A stretch of 64,000 nucleotides of DNA from Clostridiales bacterium (GTDB lineage Bacteria; Bacillota; Clostridia; Oscillospirales; Oscillospiraceae), in NCBI GenBank assembly GCA_003150355.1, contig QAMJ01000023.1, forward strand, positions 154,202-218,201, given 5' to 3'. Shown piece by piece: positions 42,811 through 51,679 of this stretch. Position numbers and translations under genes: made by a program. The notes beneath the pieces were generated by a model. The model did not search any database and was not told where the DNA came from. It worked only from the letters and a program-made list of their open reading frames with translations. Within the stretch, counting starts at the first letter, position 1. Each line of letters begins with the position of its first letter.

Positions 42811-42838
42811 TACGGGCGCTGCGTTTGCCGCGCCCGTA
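42811..42838 (+). other. Hairpin between infB and rbfA
   Basis: A perfect 9-bp stem (42811-42819 / 42830-42838) without T-tract, so a processing or stabilising element is more likely than a terminator inside this operon. Confidence 0.5.
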
Positions 42839-42859
42839 AGGCATATCAGGAGAGTTACT

Positions 42860-43231
42860 ATGTCATCTAATAAAATCGGAAGAATCAATGACGATATACA
42901 GCGCGTGCTTTCAAAGCTGCTGACCGAGGTCAAGGATCCGCGTGTGCAGCAGGGGATGATAAGCGTCACGCGCGTCGAGACCACAGGTGACCTGCGCTAT
43001 TGCAAGGTCTGGCTGTCCGTAATGGGGATGCAGAACGAAAAGGACTTCCGCAAGGGGCTCAAGTCCGCTTCGGGCTGGCTGCGCCATGAGCTTGCCGGTT
43101 CCATGAACCTGCGCTATACCCCGGAGCTTGTGTTCGAGATAGACCACAGCATTGAGTACGGCGCGCATATCAGCCAGATGATAAGCGAGCTTGACATCAA
43201 GCACGATGAGGATGAGGACAATGAACTATAA
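42860..43231 (+). CDS. rbfA: Ribosome-binding factor A
   Basis: A 123-aa KH-fold protein that helps mature the 16S rRNA 5' region and cold adaptation. Typical N-terminus RINDDIQRVLSKLLTEVKDPRV and C-terminal FEIDHSIEYGAHI. RBS AGGAGAG. Overlaps nrnA by 11 bases. Confidence 0.95.
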   Translation: MSSNKIGRINDDIQRVLSKLLTEVKDPRVQQGMISVTRVETTGDLRYCKVWLSVMGMQNEKDFRKGLKSASGWLRHELAGSMNLRYTPELVFEIDHSIEYGAHISQMISELDIKHDEDEDNEL

Positions 43232-44156
43232 ACAGTGCGCAAAGCTCCTGCTGACGCATGAGAATATACTGATCGTCACCCACAGGAACCCTGACGGAGA
43301 CACTGTTGCAAGCGCGGCAGCACTGTGCAGCGCCCTGCGCCGCGGCGGAAGAAACGCATACCTCTATCCCAACCCGCAGGTGAACCGCCATCTGCGGCCG
43401 TTCGCGGAGAAGTATTTTGCACCTGAGGATTTCACGGCAAAGTACACGGTCGCGGTGGATGTTGCAACGGAGGGGATGCTGCCGAAAGGCTTCGAGGGCG
43501 CGGTCGACCTCTGCATCGACCACCATCCGACAAACTCCGGTTACGCCGGTGAGACACTTGTCCGCGCGGACAAGTCCTCATGTGCGGAGGCCGTGATGGA
43601 AGTCATCCTCTGTATGAACACCGACCTTACGCCCGATGAGGCGACGCTTCTCTATATAGGTCTTACCACCGATACCGGCTGCTTCCAGTATTCCAACACC
43701 AGCGCCGCAAGCTTCCGCGCGGCGGCGGAGCTGCTGCGGCTCGGCGCGGACAACTCAATGGTCAGCACGGTGTTCTTCCGCAAGGTGTCCCGTGCGCGGC
43801 TCAAGCTTGAGAGCATGATATACTCCGGGCTGCAGTATTTCCGTGACGGAAAGATAGCCGTTGCGACTATCACCCTGGAAATGATGGAGAAGGCCGGCGC
43901 GACCGAGGACGACTGCGACGATCTTGCCGGGCTTGCGGGACGCGTCGAAGGCAGCATCCTTAACATCACCATCCGTGAGCAGGAGGACGGTTCAAGCAAG
44001 ATATCCGTCCGCTCGACGCCTGAGATAAGCAGCAGCGATATCTGTGCGGTGTTCGGCGGCGGCGGCCATGCAATGGCGGCCGGCTGCACGATATACGGCA
44101 AGCCAGATAAAGCGCGCGATATGCTGCTGAGCGTTATAGACGAGGTCTGGAAATGA
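43221..44156 (+). CDS. nrnA: DHH/DHHA1-family oligoribonuclease/pAp phosphatase NrnA
   Basis: A 311-aa phosphoesterase that degrades short RNA oligomers and dephosphorylates 3'-phosphoadenosine 5'-phosphate. The DHH domain motifs are HRNPDGDTVAS, VDVAT, IDHHPTN and TTDTGCF; the C-terminal DHHA1 domain ends GGGGHAMAAG. The ATG at 43221 follows GATGAGGAC. It sits between rbfA and truB, its usual place in Firmicutes. Confidence 0.92.
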   Translation: MNYKQCAKLLLTHENILIVTHRNPDGDTVASAAALCSALRRGGRNAYLYPNPQVNRHLRPFAEKYFAPEDFTAKYTVAVDVATEGMLPKGFEGAVDLCIDHHPTNSGYAGETLVRADKSSCAEAVMEVILCMNTDLTPDEATLLYIGLTTDTGCFQYSNTSAASFRAAAELLRLGADNSMVSTVFFRKVSRARLKLESMIYSGLQYFRDGKIAVATITLEMMEKAGATEDDCDDLAGLAGRVEGSILNITIREQEDGSSKISVRSTPEISSSDICAVFGGGGHAMAAGCTIYGKPDKARDMLLSVIDEVWK

Positions 44157-45025
44157 ACGGCATACTCCTCATCGATAAGGAGCAGGACTGGACGAGCAAC
44201 GATGTTGTCGCAAAGCTCAAGGGCATCCTGCATGAGCGGCGCATCGGTCACTCCGGTACGCTCGATCCGATGGCTACCGGACTGCTTGTGGTCTTTATTG
44301 GCCGGGCGACCCGCGCCGTCGAGTTTGCCGAAGGGCACGACAAGCGCTATCTTGCCTCACTTCGCCTCGGCGTCACAACGGACACGCAGGACACCACCGG
44401 GAACGTGCTGAAAATCGGGGACGCGTCAGGTGTTGATGAGGCAGCGCTGAGAGCAGTGCTCGACCGCTTCACCGGAGAACAGCTCCAGACGCCGCCGATG
44501 TACTCGGCGATAAAGGTGAACGGACGCAGGCTATATGATATTGCCCGCAGCGGCGGTGAGGTCGAACGCGCGCCAAGACCGATATGCGTAAAGAGCATTG
44601 AAATAACCGGCCGCGACGGGGACGACTGGCTGCTTGACATCAGCTGTTCCAAGGGCACTTATGTGCGCACGCTGTGCAATGACATCGGCGATGCGCTTGG
44701 CTGCGGCGGCTGCATGAGTGCGCTCAGACGCACCGGCGCGGGTGCGTTCACGCTCGACGGCGCAGTGAAGATAGGCGAGGTGCAGCGACTCGCGGACGAG
44801 GGAAGAGCGGAAGAACTGCTCATTCCGGTGGACAGGCTGTTCAAGGGAACAAAAAAGTGTACCGCTTCGTCAGAAACAGAGAAGAAGATACGCTGCGGAA
44901 ACCCTGTCAAGACCTCGCTGCCGGACGGAGAGTACAGAGTATACTCCGAAGGCGGGGAATTCCTGATGCTCGGTCGTGTTCAGCGCGGCATAATGAAAAC
45001 GGTAAAAAGCTTTTTCGAGGTATAA
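44153..45025 (+). CDS. truB: tRNA pseudouridine(55) synthase TruB
   Basis: A 290-aa enzyme that makes pseudouridine 55 in tRNA T-loops. The catalytic aspartate is in GHSGTLDPMATGLL (about residue 38), with the conserved PMYSAIKVNGRRLYD and CSKGTYVRTL segments. Start overlaps nrnA by four bases. Confidence 0.96.
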   Translation: MNGILLIDKEQDWTSNDVVAKLKGILHERRIGHSGTLDPMATGLLVVFIGRATRAVEFAEGHDKRYLASLRLGVTTDTQDTTGNVLKIGDASGVDEAALRAVLDRFTGEQLQTPPMYSAIKVNGRRLYDIARSGGEVERAPRPICVKSIEITGRDGDDWLLDISCSKGTYVRTLCNDIGDALGCGGCMSALRRTGAGAFTLDGAVKIGEVQRLADEGRAEELLIPVDRLFKGTKKCTASSETEKKIRCGNPVKTSLPDGEYRVYSEGGEFLMLGRVQRGIMKTVKSFFEV

Positions 45026-45032
45026 ACAATTT

Positions 45033-45941
45033 ATGGCAGAAACAAAACGCGCGATAGCACTGGGCTTTTTCGACGGGGTGCATATCGGCCACGGCTCACT
45101 GCTGGAAAAGACAAAGCAGCGCGCTGTTGAGATCGGCGCGATGCCGTCTGTGCTGAGCTTTGACGTGCATCCGGACAACCTCGTGTTCAATACAGAGGTC
45201 CCGCTTATCAACAGCCCAATCGGCAGGGAGGAGATCATCCGGCGCTGCTATGGAATAGATAACGTTGTGTTCATCCATTTCAACAAACACGTGATGTGCA
45301 TGCCGTGGCAGGAGTTCATCGATTCGATCATAGACGAGCTCAACATCGGCTGGGTCGTCGTCGGACACGACTTCTGCTTTGGCTATAAGGGCGAAGGCAA
45401 GGCCGAAAAGCTCAAGATCTATTGCGAGGAGCGCGGGATAGGCTGCGACATTATGCCGCCGGTCATGCTTGACGGACGCATCGTCAGCTCCACATATATC
45501 CGCAAGCTCATTGCGGACGGGGACATGGAGGAGGCGGCGCGCTACCTTGGCCATCCGCATACGCTGTCGGATACCGTACACTCCGGTTATCACATCGGGA
45601 CAAAGCTCGGCACGCCGACGATAAACATGCATTTTCCCGAGGGCGTCATCATACCGCGCCACGGCGTATATGCCGCGAAGGTCTACCTTGAGGGCGGTGA
45701 GAGCTACGTCGCGGTGACCAATGTCGGAATCAGGCCGACAGTCGCAAACGGGAACAGCGTCACGGTCGAGAGCCATCTGCTGGATTACAGCGGCAATCTA
45801 TACGGACGGCAGGCGAGAGTCGAGTTTTATAAATTCCTGCGCCCGGAGAAGAAGTTTTCCGGATTTGAGGAACTGTCAGCACAGATACGCTGCGATGCGG
45901 AGAGTGCTAAAGAATATTTTGAAAGCGCAGACAAGAAGTGA
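45033..45941 (+). CDS. ribF: Bifunctional riboflavin kinase/FAD synthetase
   Basis: A 302-aa enzyme converting riboflavin to FMN and FAD. The N-terminal FMN adenylyltransferase domain has GFFDGVHIGHGSLL and VVVGHDFCFGYKGEG and SSTYIRKLI; the C-terminal flavokinase domain has GTKLGTPTINM, GVYAAKVYL and VTNVGIRPT. Last gene of the large operon, common clostridial placement. Only a weak ribosome site is visible, so coupling to truB seven bases upstream is likely. Confidence 0.96.
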   Translation: MAETKRAIALGFFDGVHIGHGSLLEKTKQRAVEIGAMPSVLSFDVHPDNLVFNTEVPLINSPIGREEIIRRCYGIDNVVFIHFNKHVMCMPWQEFIDSIIDELNIGWVVVGHDFCFGYKGEGKAEKLKIYCEERGIGCDIMPPVMLDGRIVSSTYIRKLIADGDMEEAARYLGHPHTLSDTVHSGYHIGTKLGTPTINMHFPEGVIIPRHGVYAAKVYLEGGESYVAVTNVGIRPTVANGNSVTVESHLLDYSGNLYGRQARVEFYKFLRPEKKFSGFEELSAQIRCDAESAKEYFESADKK

Positions 45942-46027
45942 ACCGGCGTTCACGCAAACACGTTTACAGGCATAGATAGATACAAATACTTGGCGTGAGC
46001 CGAAAACAGAAAGGGGTAAAGTTAAAA

Positions 46028-46960
46028 GTGAGTACGGATAACGAATACAGTACAACTTCGACCGTAAAGAATAAAAAGCGTATGCCGACATGGCTGGTCA
46101 TTCTGCTGATCCTTGTTCTTTTTGCCGGCGGCGTGCTCACCGGGCTGAAGCTTGCGACGATCAACGAGCCTACCGGACTTTGGGCGCGGATGTTTCCCGA
46201 GGCTGTCGAGCCGACCATGACCGCAGTACCGACGGCAACGCAGAAGCCGAGCGAGTCCGCGAAGCCCGCGGCGGCTGCGAAGCCATCGGCAAAGCCCACA
46301 GAGAGCACAAAGCCGACGGCGAGTGCTAAGCCCGAGGAGAGCACGGCACCCGCGGAAAGTGCAAAACCGGAAGCGAGTACAAAACCGGAGGAATCCGCGA
46401 AACCCGAGACGAGCGCCGCACCGGCAGAAGCGGCGCCGGAGCCGTCCGCACCCGCAGCGCCTGAATACATAGAGCCGGAGACCGCCGTCGATGCCGCGCT
46501 CAAGCATGCGAAGGTCAGTGAAAAGGACGCGGATGTATATAAGGCACGCATTGAGGAGCTCAGAGGAACGAGCGTTTACATCATCGGCTTCACCGCGGGG
46601 GACGCGGATTACGAATATGAGATCAATGCCTTGACCGGCAAGGTCGAGGGCTGGGAGCGTCTGCGCAGCGGAGCTGCCGAGGACACAGTGGAAGCCGCTT
46701 CTGCGTCGGAGAACAGCGTCACAAGCAGCGCGGCAGGCTCCAATCTGCCGGAGCTTATAGATGTGCAGGCCGCGAAGCTTACTGCCTACAGCCACGCGGG
46801 CATAGCAGAAAAGGACGCGCAGAGCGTCAAGTCCGCGCTCAGGCTTGACGGACTCAAGCTTGTCTATGAGATAGAGTTCACAGCGGACAAATATGCTTAC
46901 GACTACACGGTCGATGCGGTAAGCGGAGATATAGTAAGCAGCGCGAAAAACGCAAAATAA
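46028..46960 (+). CDS. PepSY domain-containing membrane protein
   Basis: A 310-aa protein with a short cytoplasmic N-terminus, one membrane helix (about 22-42), a long low-complexity linker of Ala/Lys/Pro/Ser/Thr/Glu (about 65-145) and two PepSY domains (about 150-215 and 240-308). PepSY domains are small extracytoplasmic folds often tied to protease inhibition or peptidoglycan-associated functions. A GTG at 46028 has AAAGGGG 11 bases ahead; an earlier in-frame GTG at 45995 is possible. Acts outside the membrane; target unknown. Confidence 0.82.
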   Translation: MSTDNEYSTTSTVKNKKRMPTWLVILLILVLFAGGVLTGLKLATINEPTGLWARMFPEAVEPTMTAVPTATQKPSESAKPAAAAKPSAKPTESTKPTASAKPEESTAPAESAKPEASTKPEESAKPETSAAPAEAAPEPSAPAAPEYIEPETAVDAALKHAKVSEKDADVYKARIEELRGTSVYIIGFTAGDADYEYEINALTGKVEGWERLRSGAAEDTVEAASASENSVTSSAAGSNLPELIDVQAAKLTAYSHAGIAEKDAQSVKSALRLDGLKLVYEIEFTADKYAYDYTVDAVSGDIVSSAKNAK

Positions 46961-46972
46961 GAAGGAATGACC

Positions 46973-47003
46973 AAGGGCTGCGGCGTTGTGCCGCAGCCCT
47001 TTT
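46973..47003. terminator. Terminator between PepSY gene and convergent gene
   Basis: A perfect 12-bp stem (46973-46984 / 46990-47001) with a short T-tract on the plus strand. Confidence 0.8.
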
Positions 47004-47033
47004 AATACCTTATCATGCCTTATGCGCACAGCC

Positions 47034-47828
47034 TTATTTCATGCTGCGGTAGTCCTCGCAGTTGCAGATGCTGTCGGGCGGGAAGAACTCCTCGACCGGG
47101 AAGCGGATGCGGCTGAAGAGCGTGCAGGGATCATCCTCGGTGATCGTGCCGGGGCACTCCTTATCGGGCAGGCAGTAGTCATAGGCGGGAATGAGCAGCT
47201 GTGTGTCGCGCTCAAGCCTGATGATGCTGAACTGGCCGATCGTCGCAAACCAGCGGCGGGCGGTGTCGGTAAGGACAAGGCTCTCGTCGAAGGCCGCGGT
47301 AATCGCTGCGGGGATGCTGCGCTGCTCAAGCTCAGTCGGCAGCAGGCACTCAGAATCGCAGATCTTGCAGTGCAGGCAGATAGGATCGACGGAATTGACC
47401 ACGGCGATGGGCAGCTCGTCGACCGTGGAGAGCGGCAGCGCGCTGTCTGAGGAATAGGACTTCACGCTTGCGATGCTGCCGAAAAGCATGACCCTCTTAT
47501 CGAACACGCACAGACCTGTGCAGGTCTGGCCTCCGGGGAAGGTCTCGCCGGTGACGCGGTAGAAATACGTGCAGTCGACGGTGAAATAACCGCGGTTAAA
47601 GCCGACCGGTTCAACGCTTACATCTACATAGAGCAGCTCTGCACGCTTGGGGCGGATGCTGAGCGCGTTTTCTATGTAGGACTGGGAGCTCACGGTGGGG
47701 TAGACACGCAGATCATCCACACAGTCCTTGTCTCGGCAGCTGTCGAATATCTTTCTGGTATTGACGCATACGGCTTCTCGAATGCTTGCCGAGTTCTCAA
47801 CGGGCCCCGGCACTACTCTGTCGGCCAT
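47034..47828 (-). CDS. Conserved clostridial protein of unknown function
   Basis: A 264-aa protein without signal peptide or membrane helices. It contains a cysteine cluster in ICLHCKICDSEC (about 150-160) and further cysteines toward the C-terminus (CLPDKEC, CNCED). From memory, proteins starting MADRVVP...IREAVC with DSC.DKDC occur widely in clostridia as uncharacterised and possibly spore-related families; I cannot confirm that here. RBS CAGGAGG. Metal binding or disulfide cross-linking are both possible. Confidence 0.7.
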   Translation of the reverse strand: MADRVVPGPVENSASIREAVCVNTRKIFDSCRDKDCVDDLRVYPTVSSQSYIENALSIRPKRAELLYVDVSVEPVGFNRGYFTVDCTYFYRVTGETFPGGQTCTGLCVFDKRVMLFGSIASVKSYSSDSALPLSTVDELPIAVVNSVDPICLHCKICDSECLLPTELEQRSIPAAITAAFDESLVLTDTARRWFATIGQFSIIRLERDTQLLIPAYDYCLPDKECPGTITEDDPCTLFSRIRFPVEEFFPPDSICNCEDYRSMK

Positions 47829-47908
47829 AGATATACCTCCTGTTGTCTGGATTGAAGAACACTTCAGTACAGTCTATGCGCAAGTTCCGCATATGTGTAA
47901 AAAAGCTC

Positions 47909-47938
47909 TTGAAAAAGCATGGACGGAAAGTATATAAT
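47909..47938 (+). promoter_or_regulatory. Sigma-A promoter for DUF4364 gene
   Basis: TTGAAA (47909-47914), 18-bp spacer, perfect TATAAT (47933-47938). Confidence 0.65.
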
Positions 47939-47970
47939 GTCCTATAAAGCAATCATGGAAGGAGACGGTT

Positions 47971-48489
47971 ATGGCACGTCTTGGATTCATACATGAAAAG
48001 CTGGATATTAAGATCCTGATCCTCTTTATCCTGCGCCGCCTGCCCGGAGAGGTCGAGCCGGAAACGCTGTGCGAGCTGTGCCAGTGCGACGGCGGGATAG
48101 ACTACTTCGACTATTCCGACTGCCTTTCAGACCTTATAGAGACGGGGCACATAAAGGAAACGCCGACGGGGTACACGATCACCGATAAGGGCGCGAAGAA
48201 TGCGGAGGCCGTCGAGAGCAGTCTGCCGTACTCTGTGCGCATGAAGGCGCTCAAGCTGCTGGCTCCCGTTGAGGAGAGACTGCGCCGCGCGGCGATGATA
48301 ACAGCGCGCCACGAGGTCGGCGAGAACGGCTGTATGGTAGAGCTTGCGATGTCCGACGGCAAGGGTGAGATAATTCATCTGCACCTGCTGTGCGGCGATG
48401 AAGAGCAGGCAAAGCTCATGGAGAAGAACTTCCGCCTCAACGCGGAGAACCTGTATCAGGAGATCGCTGAAATGCTCAGCAAGAAATAA
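47971..48489 (+). CDS. DUF4364 family protein
   Basis: A 172-aa protein of the DUF4364 family. The N-terminal 75 residues look like a winged-helix domain (ILILFILRRLPGEVEPETL, GIDYFDYSDCLSDLIETGHI, YTITDKGA), so a regulatory DNA-binding role is plausible but untested. It lies 33 bases before asnA, and the two may be co-transcribed. Confidence 0.8.
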   Translation: MARLGFIHEKLDIKILILFILRRLPGEVEPETLCELCQCDGGIDYFDYSDCLSDLIETGHIKETPTGYTITDKGAKNAEAVESSLPYSVRMKALKLLAPVEERLRRAAMITARHEVGENGCMVELAMSDGKGEIIHLHLLCGDEEQAKLMEKNFRLNAENLYQEIAEMLSKK

Positions 48490-48522
48490 AACATCCGCAA
48501 AATGCGGGGAACTGGAGCCGCT

Positions 48523-49536
48523 ATGTCAACGTACATACCCGAAAATTACAAGAGCCTGCTTACGATATATGATACGCAGAAAGCGATAAGCCTGCTCAAG
48601 CGCCTTTTTGAGGAGAACCTCGGCGCGAAGCTTAACCTGTATCGCGTTTCCGCGCCGCTGTTCGTCGATGAAAAGTCCGGTCTGAACGACGACCTCAACG
48701 GCTATGAGCGCCCGGTATCGTTCGATATCCTGCGCACGGAGACAAAGGCGCAGGTCGTGCAGTCGCTGGCGAAGTGGAAGCGCCTTGCGCTCAAGCGCTA
48801 CGGCTTCTTCCCCGGCAAGGGACTGTATACGGACATGAACGCCGTCCGCCGCGATGAGGACGAGCTTGACAATCTGCACTCGGTCTATGTCGACCAGTGG
48901 GACTGGGAAAAAGTTATCCTCCCGGAGAACCGCACGAGGGACTATCTCAAGCTCACGGTCATGGACATCGTCGCCGCGATATGCGACACGCAGGACACGA
49001 TGCGGGCGATATATCCGCAGCTGACTGTCATGCCGAAGCTCGAGCGCCGCGTCAGCTTTATAGACGCGCAGGAGCTTGAGGACATGTATCCCGGACTTAC
49101 GCCGAAGCAGCGCGAGAATGCCTATGTGAAAGAGCACAAGACCGCTTTCATCATGGGCATCGGCGGGAAACTCAAGTCCGGCAAGCCGCATGACGGGCGT
49201 GCTCCCGACTATGACGACTGGTCGCTCAACGGGGATATCATGTTCTGGGACGATGTGCTTGACTGTGCGATGGAGGTCTCCTCCATGGGCATCCGCGTCG
49301 ACCCTGCCGCGCTTGACAGACAGCTTACGGCCTCCGGCTGCGATAACCGGCGCGAGCTGCCGTATCACAAGGCGCTGCTCGCTGGGGAGCTTCCGCTGAC
49401 GATCGGCGGCGGCATTGGACAGTCGCGGCTTTCGATGCTCCTGCTCGGCAAGGCGCACATAGGCGAGGTACAGGCTTCGATATGGGACGCGGAAACCGTC
49501 GAAAAGTGCGAGAAAGCGGGCGTCGTCCTGCTGTGA
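48523..49536 (+). CDS. asnA: Aspartate-ammonia ligase (asparagine synthetase A)
   Basis: A 337-aa class II aaRS-like enzyme making asparagine from aspartate, ammonia and ATP. Family motifs include the N-terminal YDTQKAISLLKRLFEENL, the VSAPLFVDEKSGLND region, VDQWDWEK and GGGIGQSRLSMLLL near the C-terminus. The ATG at 48523 follows TGGAG. Length normal. Confidence 0.95.
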   Translation: MSTYIPENYKSLLTIYDTQKAISLLKRLFEENLGAKLNLYRVSAPLFVDEKSGLNDDLNGYERPVSFDILRTETKAQVVQSLAKWKRLALKRYGFFPGKGLYTDMNAVRRDEDELDNLHSVYVDQWDWEKVILPENRTRDYLKLTVMDIVAAICDTQDTMRAIYPQLTVMPKLERRVSFIDAQELEDMYPGLTPKQRENAYVKEHKTAFIMGIGGKLKSGKPHDGRAPDYDDWSLNGDIMFWDDVLDCAMEVSSMGIRVDPAALDRQLTASGCDNRRELPYHKALLAGELPLTIGGGIGQSRLSMLLLGKAHIGEVQASIWDAETVEKCEKAGVVLL

Positions 49537-49606
49537 CGGAAGTGCGGTGCGCGGTTTGTTTATAGTTTTTTAATAAACTATGCGGAACATAGCCAAAATA
49601 AGGACG

Positions 49607-49646
49607 TCAAATAGATGCAGGCGGAAATAGACCTGCATCTATTTGA
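49607..49646 (+). terminator. Hairpin between asnA and the lipoprotein gene
   Basis: A perfect 15-bp stem (49607-49621 / 49632-49646) with 10-base loop and a weak T-rich tail; it may end asnA transcription or belong to the lipoprotein leader. Confidence 0.6.
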
Positions 49647-49670
49647 TTTCATAAATGTACGGAGGAAAAA

Positions 49671-50126
49671 ATGAAAAAACTGTTTGCTGTTATTGCGGTG
49701 CTCGCCGTTATGCTTTCTTTCGCGGGCTGCGGCGGCACAAAGTATGAGGTCAGTGACTACGATACGGCGGCGACGAACGATCTGGTACAGCTGTTCATAA
49801 AGCAGCGCACCGTGACCGACGAGACCGAAGAAGTGACGCTGACGATTGAAAACCTCACTGACAAGGATTATACCTACGACGCGGGTCAGCGGCTCGAAAT
49901 ATGGCAGGACGGGCACTGGTGCGTGATCCCGGACAAGCAGGACTTTGTTACCATGCAGCTGTTCACGCTGCCGGGCAACGCGACCGACGAGGTGACGTTC
50001 AGCTTTGTCAACCACTATGACAAGCTCGGCGACGGCAGATACCGCATCGTTATGAACTTCTCCAGCATGGACGGCAGCACGGCGATCGCCGCGGCTGAGT
50101 TCGGCATAGGCAGAGCCGAAAAGTAA
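49671..50126 (+). CDS. Small lipoprotein with immunoglobulin-like domain
   Basis: A 151-aa precursor with signal peptide and lipobox SFAGC (Cys at about 20), so it is lipid-anchored outside the membrane. The rest resembles the bacterial Ig-like beta-sandwich seen in many clostridial lipoproteins (EEVTLTIENLTDKDYTY, LPGNATDEVTFSFVN, GRYRIVMNF). Function unknown. RBS CGGAGG. Confidence 0.8.
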   Translation: MKKLFAVIAVLAVMLSFAGCGGTKYEVSDYDTAATNDLVQLFIKQRTVTDETEEVTLTIENLTDKDYTYDAGQRLEIWQDGHWCVIPDKQDFVTMQLFTLPGNATDEVTFSFVNHYDKLGDGRYRIVMNFSSMDGSTAIAAAEFGIGRAEK

Positions 50127-50143
50127 AAGCAGATCGATTAAAA

Positions 50144-50167
50144 ATGCCGCCCGGCTGGGCGGCATTA
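50144..50167. terminator. Bidirectional terminator
   Basis: A perfect 10-bp stem (50144-50153 / 50158-50167) with a T-run on the minus strand; it separates the convergent lipoprotein and DUF4830 genes. Confidence 0.85.
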
Positions 50168-50168
50168 C

Positions 50169-50633
50169 TTATTTCTGAGGCTGTGCGTTGCGCTTGAGCC
50201 CGTGCATGAAGCCGTTGACGGCGGTGGTGTGTATGTCACCGGCGATGACTTCGTTTTCCTGAACGTAGATGGTGATGATGACGGTACCGTCGGAGTCAGC
50301 GTAATTTGTAAGCTGATAGCTATATTGGCTGCACCGCTCGCCGAGGTGATTGGAGAGGTCATATCCCTGCGCCTGCTGCATCCGGTTATACTGCGCCATT
50401 ATCCCCTCAAGCTTATCAGGGACAACGACAGTTCTGAACTCCTCGGTGCTTCTGTCGATTTCCCAGCCGAGGGAGTTGAGGAAGGCTTCGCGCCCGTCGA
50501 GCGTGGAAAGGTCAAATTCCGTGCCGGGGGCAAACACCGCACGCAGGACTATCAGCAGCAGTATGAGGACACCCAAGCCCAAGACCAGAATGAGGGCTTT
50601 TTTCTTAGTAAAGCCTGAGCACTTTTGCGTCAT
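50169..50633 (-). CDS. DUF4830 domain-containing membrane protein
   Basis: A 154-aa protein with a membrane helix (about 13-32, LILVLGLGVLILLLIVL) and an extracytoplasmic DUF4830 domain (LDGREAFLNSLGWEID, VVPDKLEGIMAQYNRMQ, GYDL). The family is restricted to Firmicutes and has no known function. The ATG at 50633 follows TGGAG; a longer reading lacks a site. Confidence 0.82.
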   Translation of the reverse strand: MTQKCSGFTKKKALILVLGLGVLILLLIVLRAVFAPGTEFDLSTLDGREAFLNSLGWEIDRSTEEFRTVVVPDKLEGIMAQYNRMQQAQGYDLSNHLGERCSQYSYQLTNYADSDGTVIITIYVQENEVIAGDIHTTAVNGFMHGLKRNAQPQK

Positions 50634-50763
50634 AGCGTATCTCCATTCTGCCGCTTGCAAAGTCAGCACCGGAGGGAACGGATCTCCATAAGCGGCAGAT
50701 GGAGACAACAGAGTGTGCTGCGGCGGCAGACACACATAGATGCGACTGCCCTGAGATAAGCTA

Positions 50764-50792
50764 TTCAAATTTGCACTCAGGTATGCTATAAT
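50764..50792 (+). promoter_or_regulatory. Sigma-A promoter for the pseudouridine synthase gene
   Basis: TTCAAA (50764-50769), 17-bp spacer, perfect TATAAT (50787-50792). Confidence 0.65.
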
Positions 50793-50831
50793 AAGCGGGC
50801 AAAAATCTTCGACACAGCGGAGGGATGGCCG

Positions 50832-51557
50832 ATGGCGGTGAAAAGACTTGACAGACTGCTGTCAGAGCTGGGCGTTGCGACCAGAAGCGAGCTGCGGCAG
50901 ATGATAAAGAGCGGACGCGTCACGGTCGACGGTGCTGCTGCGGTGCGGCCTGACATGAAGATAGAGGAGCAGGGGCACAGCATATGCGTGGACGGCGCCG
51001 AGCTGTGCACGAACCGGCTGCGGTATTTTATGATGGACAAGCCCGAGGGCGTGCTGAGCGCCACGGAGGATAAGCGGCAGGAAACTGTGCTGGACATTCT
51101 GCCGCCGGATATCCGCCGCATCGGTCTGTTCCCGGTCGGACGGCTCGACAAGGACACGAGCGGCCTGCTGCTGCTCACAAACGACGGCGATTTTGCCCAC
51201 CGGGTGATCTCACCGAAGTCGGGAATCGAGAAGCTCTATTACGCCGAGGTGGACGGAACTCCGGACGAGGCCGACGTAAAGGCGTTCGAGGACGGGATAG
51301 TCCTCGGTGACGGGACAAAGTGCCTGCCGGCAAAGCTCGTGCCGCTGGGCGGGAACCGCTGCCATGTTATCGTCATGGAGGGGAAGTACCATCAGGTGAA
51401 GCGCATGCTCGCCTCGAGAGGAAAGCCTGTTGTGAAGCTGCGCCGGCTTGCCGTCGGCGCTCTGGAGCTTGACCCCACGCTTGCTCCGGGAGAGGCAAAG
51501 GAGCTTGGAGGCGGAGACATAGCCAAGGTGTTGGGCAGTTTTGTTCTGGACAATTAG
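50832..51557 (+). CDS. RsuA/RluB-family pseudouridine synthase
   Basis: A 241-aa enzyme with an N-terminal S4 RNA-binding domain (KRLDRLLSELGVATRSELRQMIKSGRV) and a catalytic domain with the aspartate in VGRLDKDTSGLLLLTNDG. The short form and the KYHQVKRMLAS segment point to RsuA, which modifies position 516 of 16S rRNA. RBS GGAGGG. Confidence 0.9.
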   Translation: MAVKRLDRLLSELGVATRSELRQMIKSGRVTVDGAAAVRPDMKIEEQGHSICVDGAELCTNRLRYFMMDKPEGVLSATEDKRQETVLDILPPDIRRIGLFPVGRLDKDTSGLLLLTNDGDFAHRVISPKSGIEKLYYAEVDGTPDEADVKAFEDGIVLGDGTKCLPAKLVPLGGNRCHVIVMEGKYHQVKRMLASRGKPVVKLRRLAVGALELDPTLAPGEAKELGGGDIAKVLGSFVLDN

Positions 51558-51644
51558 TTTAATAAAAGCCTTGAAAATCAAGCCGTTTTTGACTGTTAAG
51601 AACATTGAACGAAAAAAGTTCACAAAAAAATGCGAGAATTTATA

Positions 51645-51673
51645 TTGAAAATTACATAAAACGGAGTTATTAT
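51645..51673 (+). promoter_or_regulatory. Sigma-A promoter for the CdaR/PucR-type gene
   Basis: TTGAAA (51645-51650), 17-bp spacer, TATTAT (51668-51673); predicted start near 51680. Confidence 0.7.
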
Positions 51674-51679
51674 GTAGTA

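Noticed and set aside
41099..42844. A 581-codon open frame opposite infB
   Set aside because: Antisense shadow; the plus strand clearly encodes IF-2.
46230..46450. Repeat array or CRISPR-like region
   Set aside because: It is a degenerate codon-level Lys/Pro/Ser/Ala/Thr linker inside the PepSY protein, without conserved spacers.
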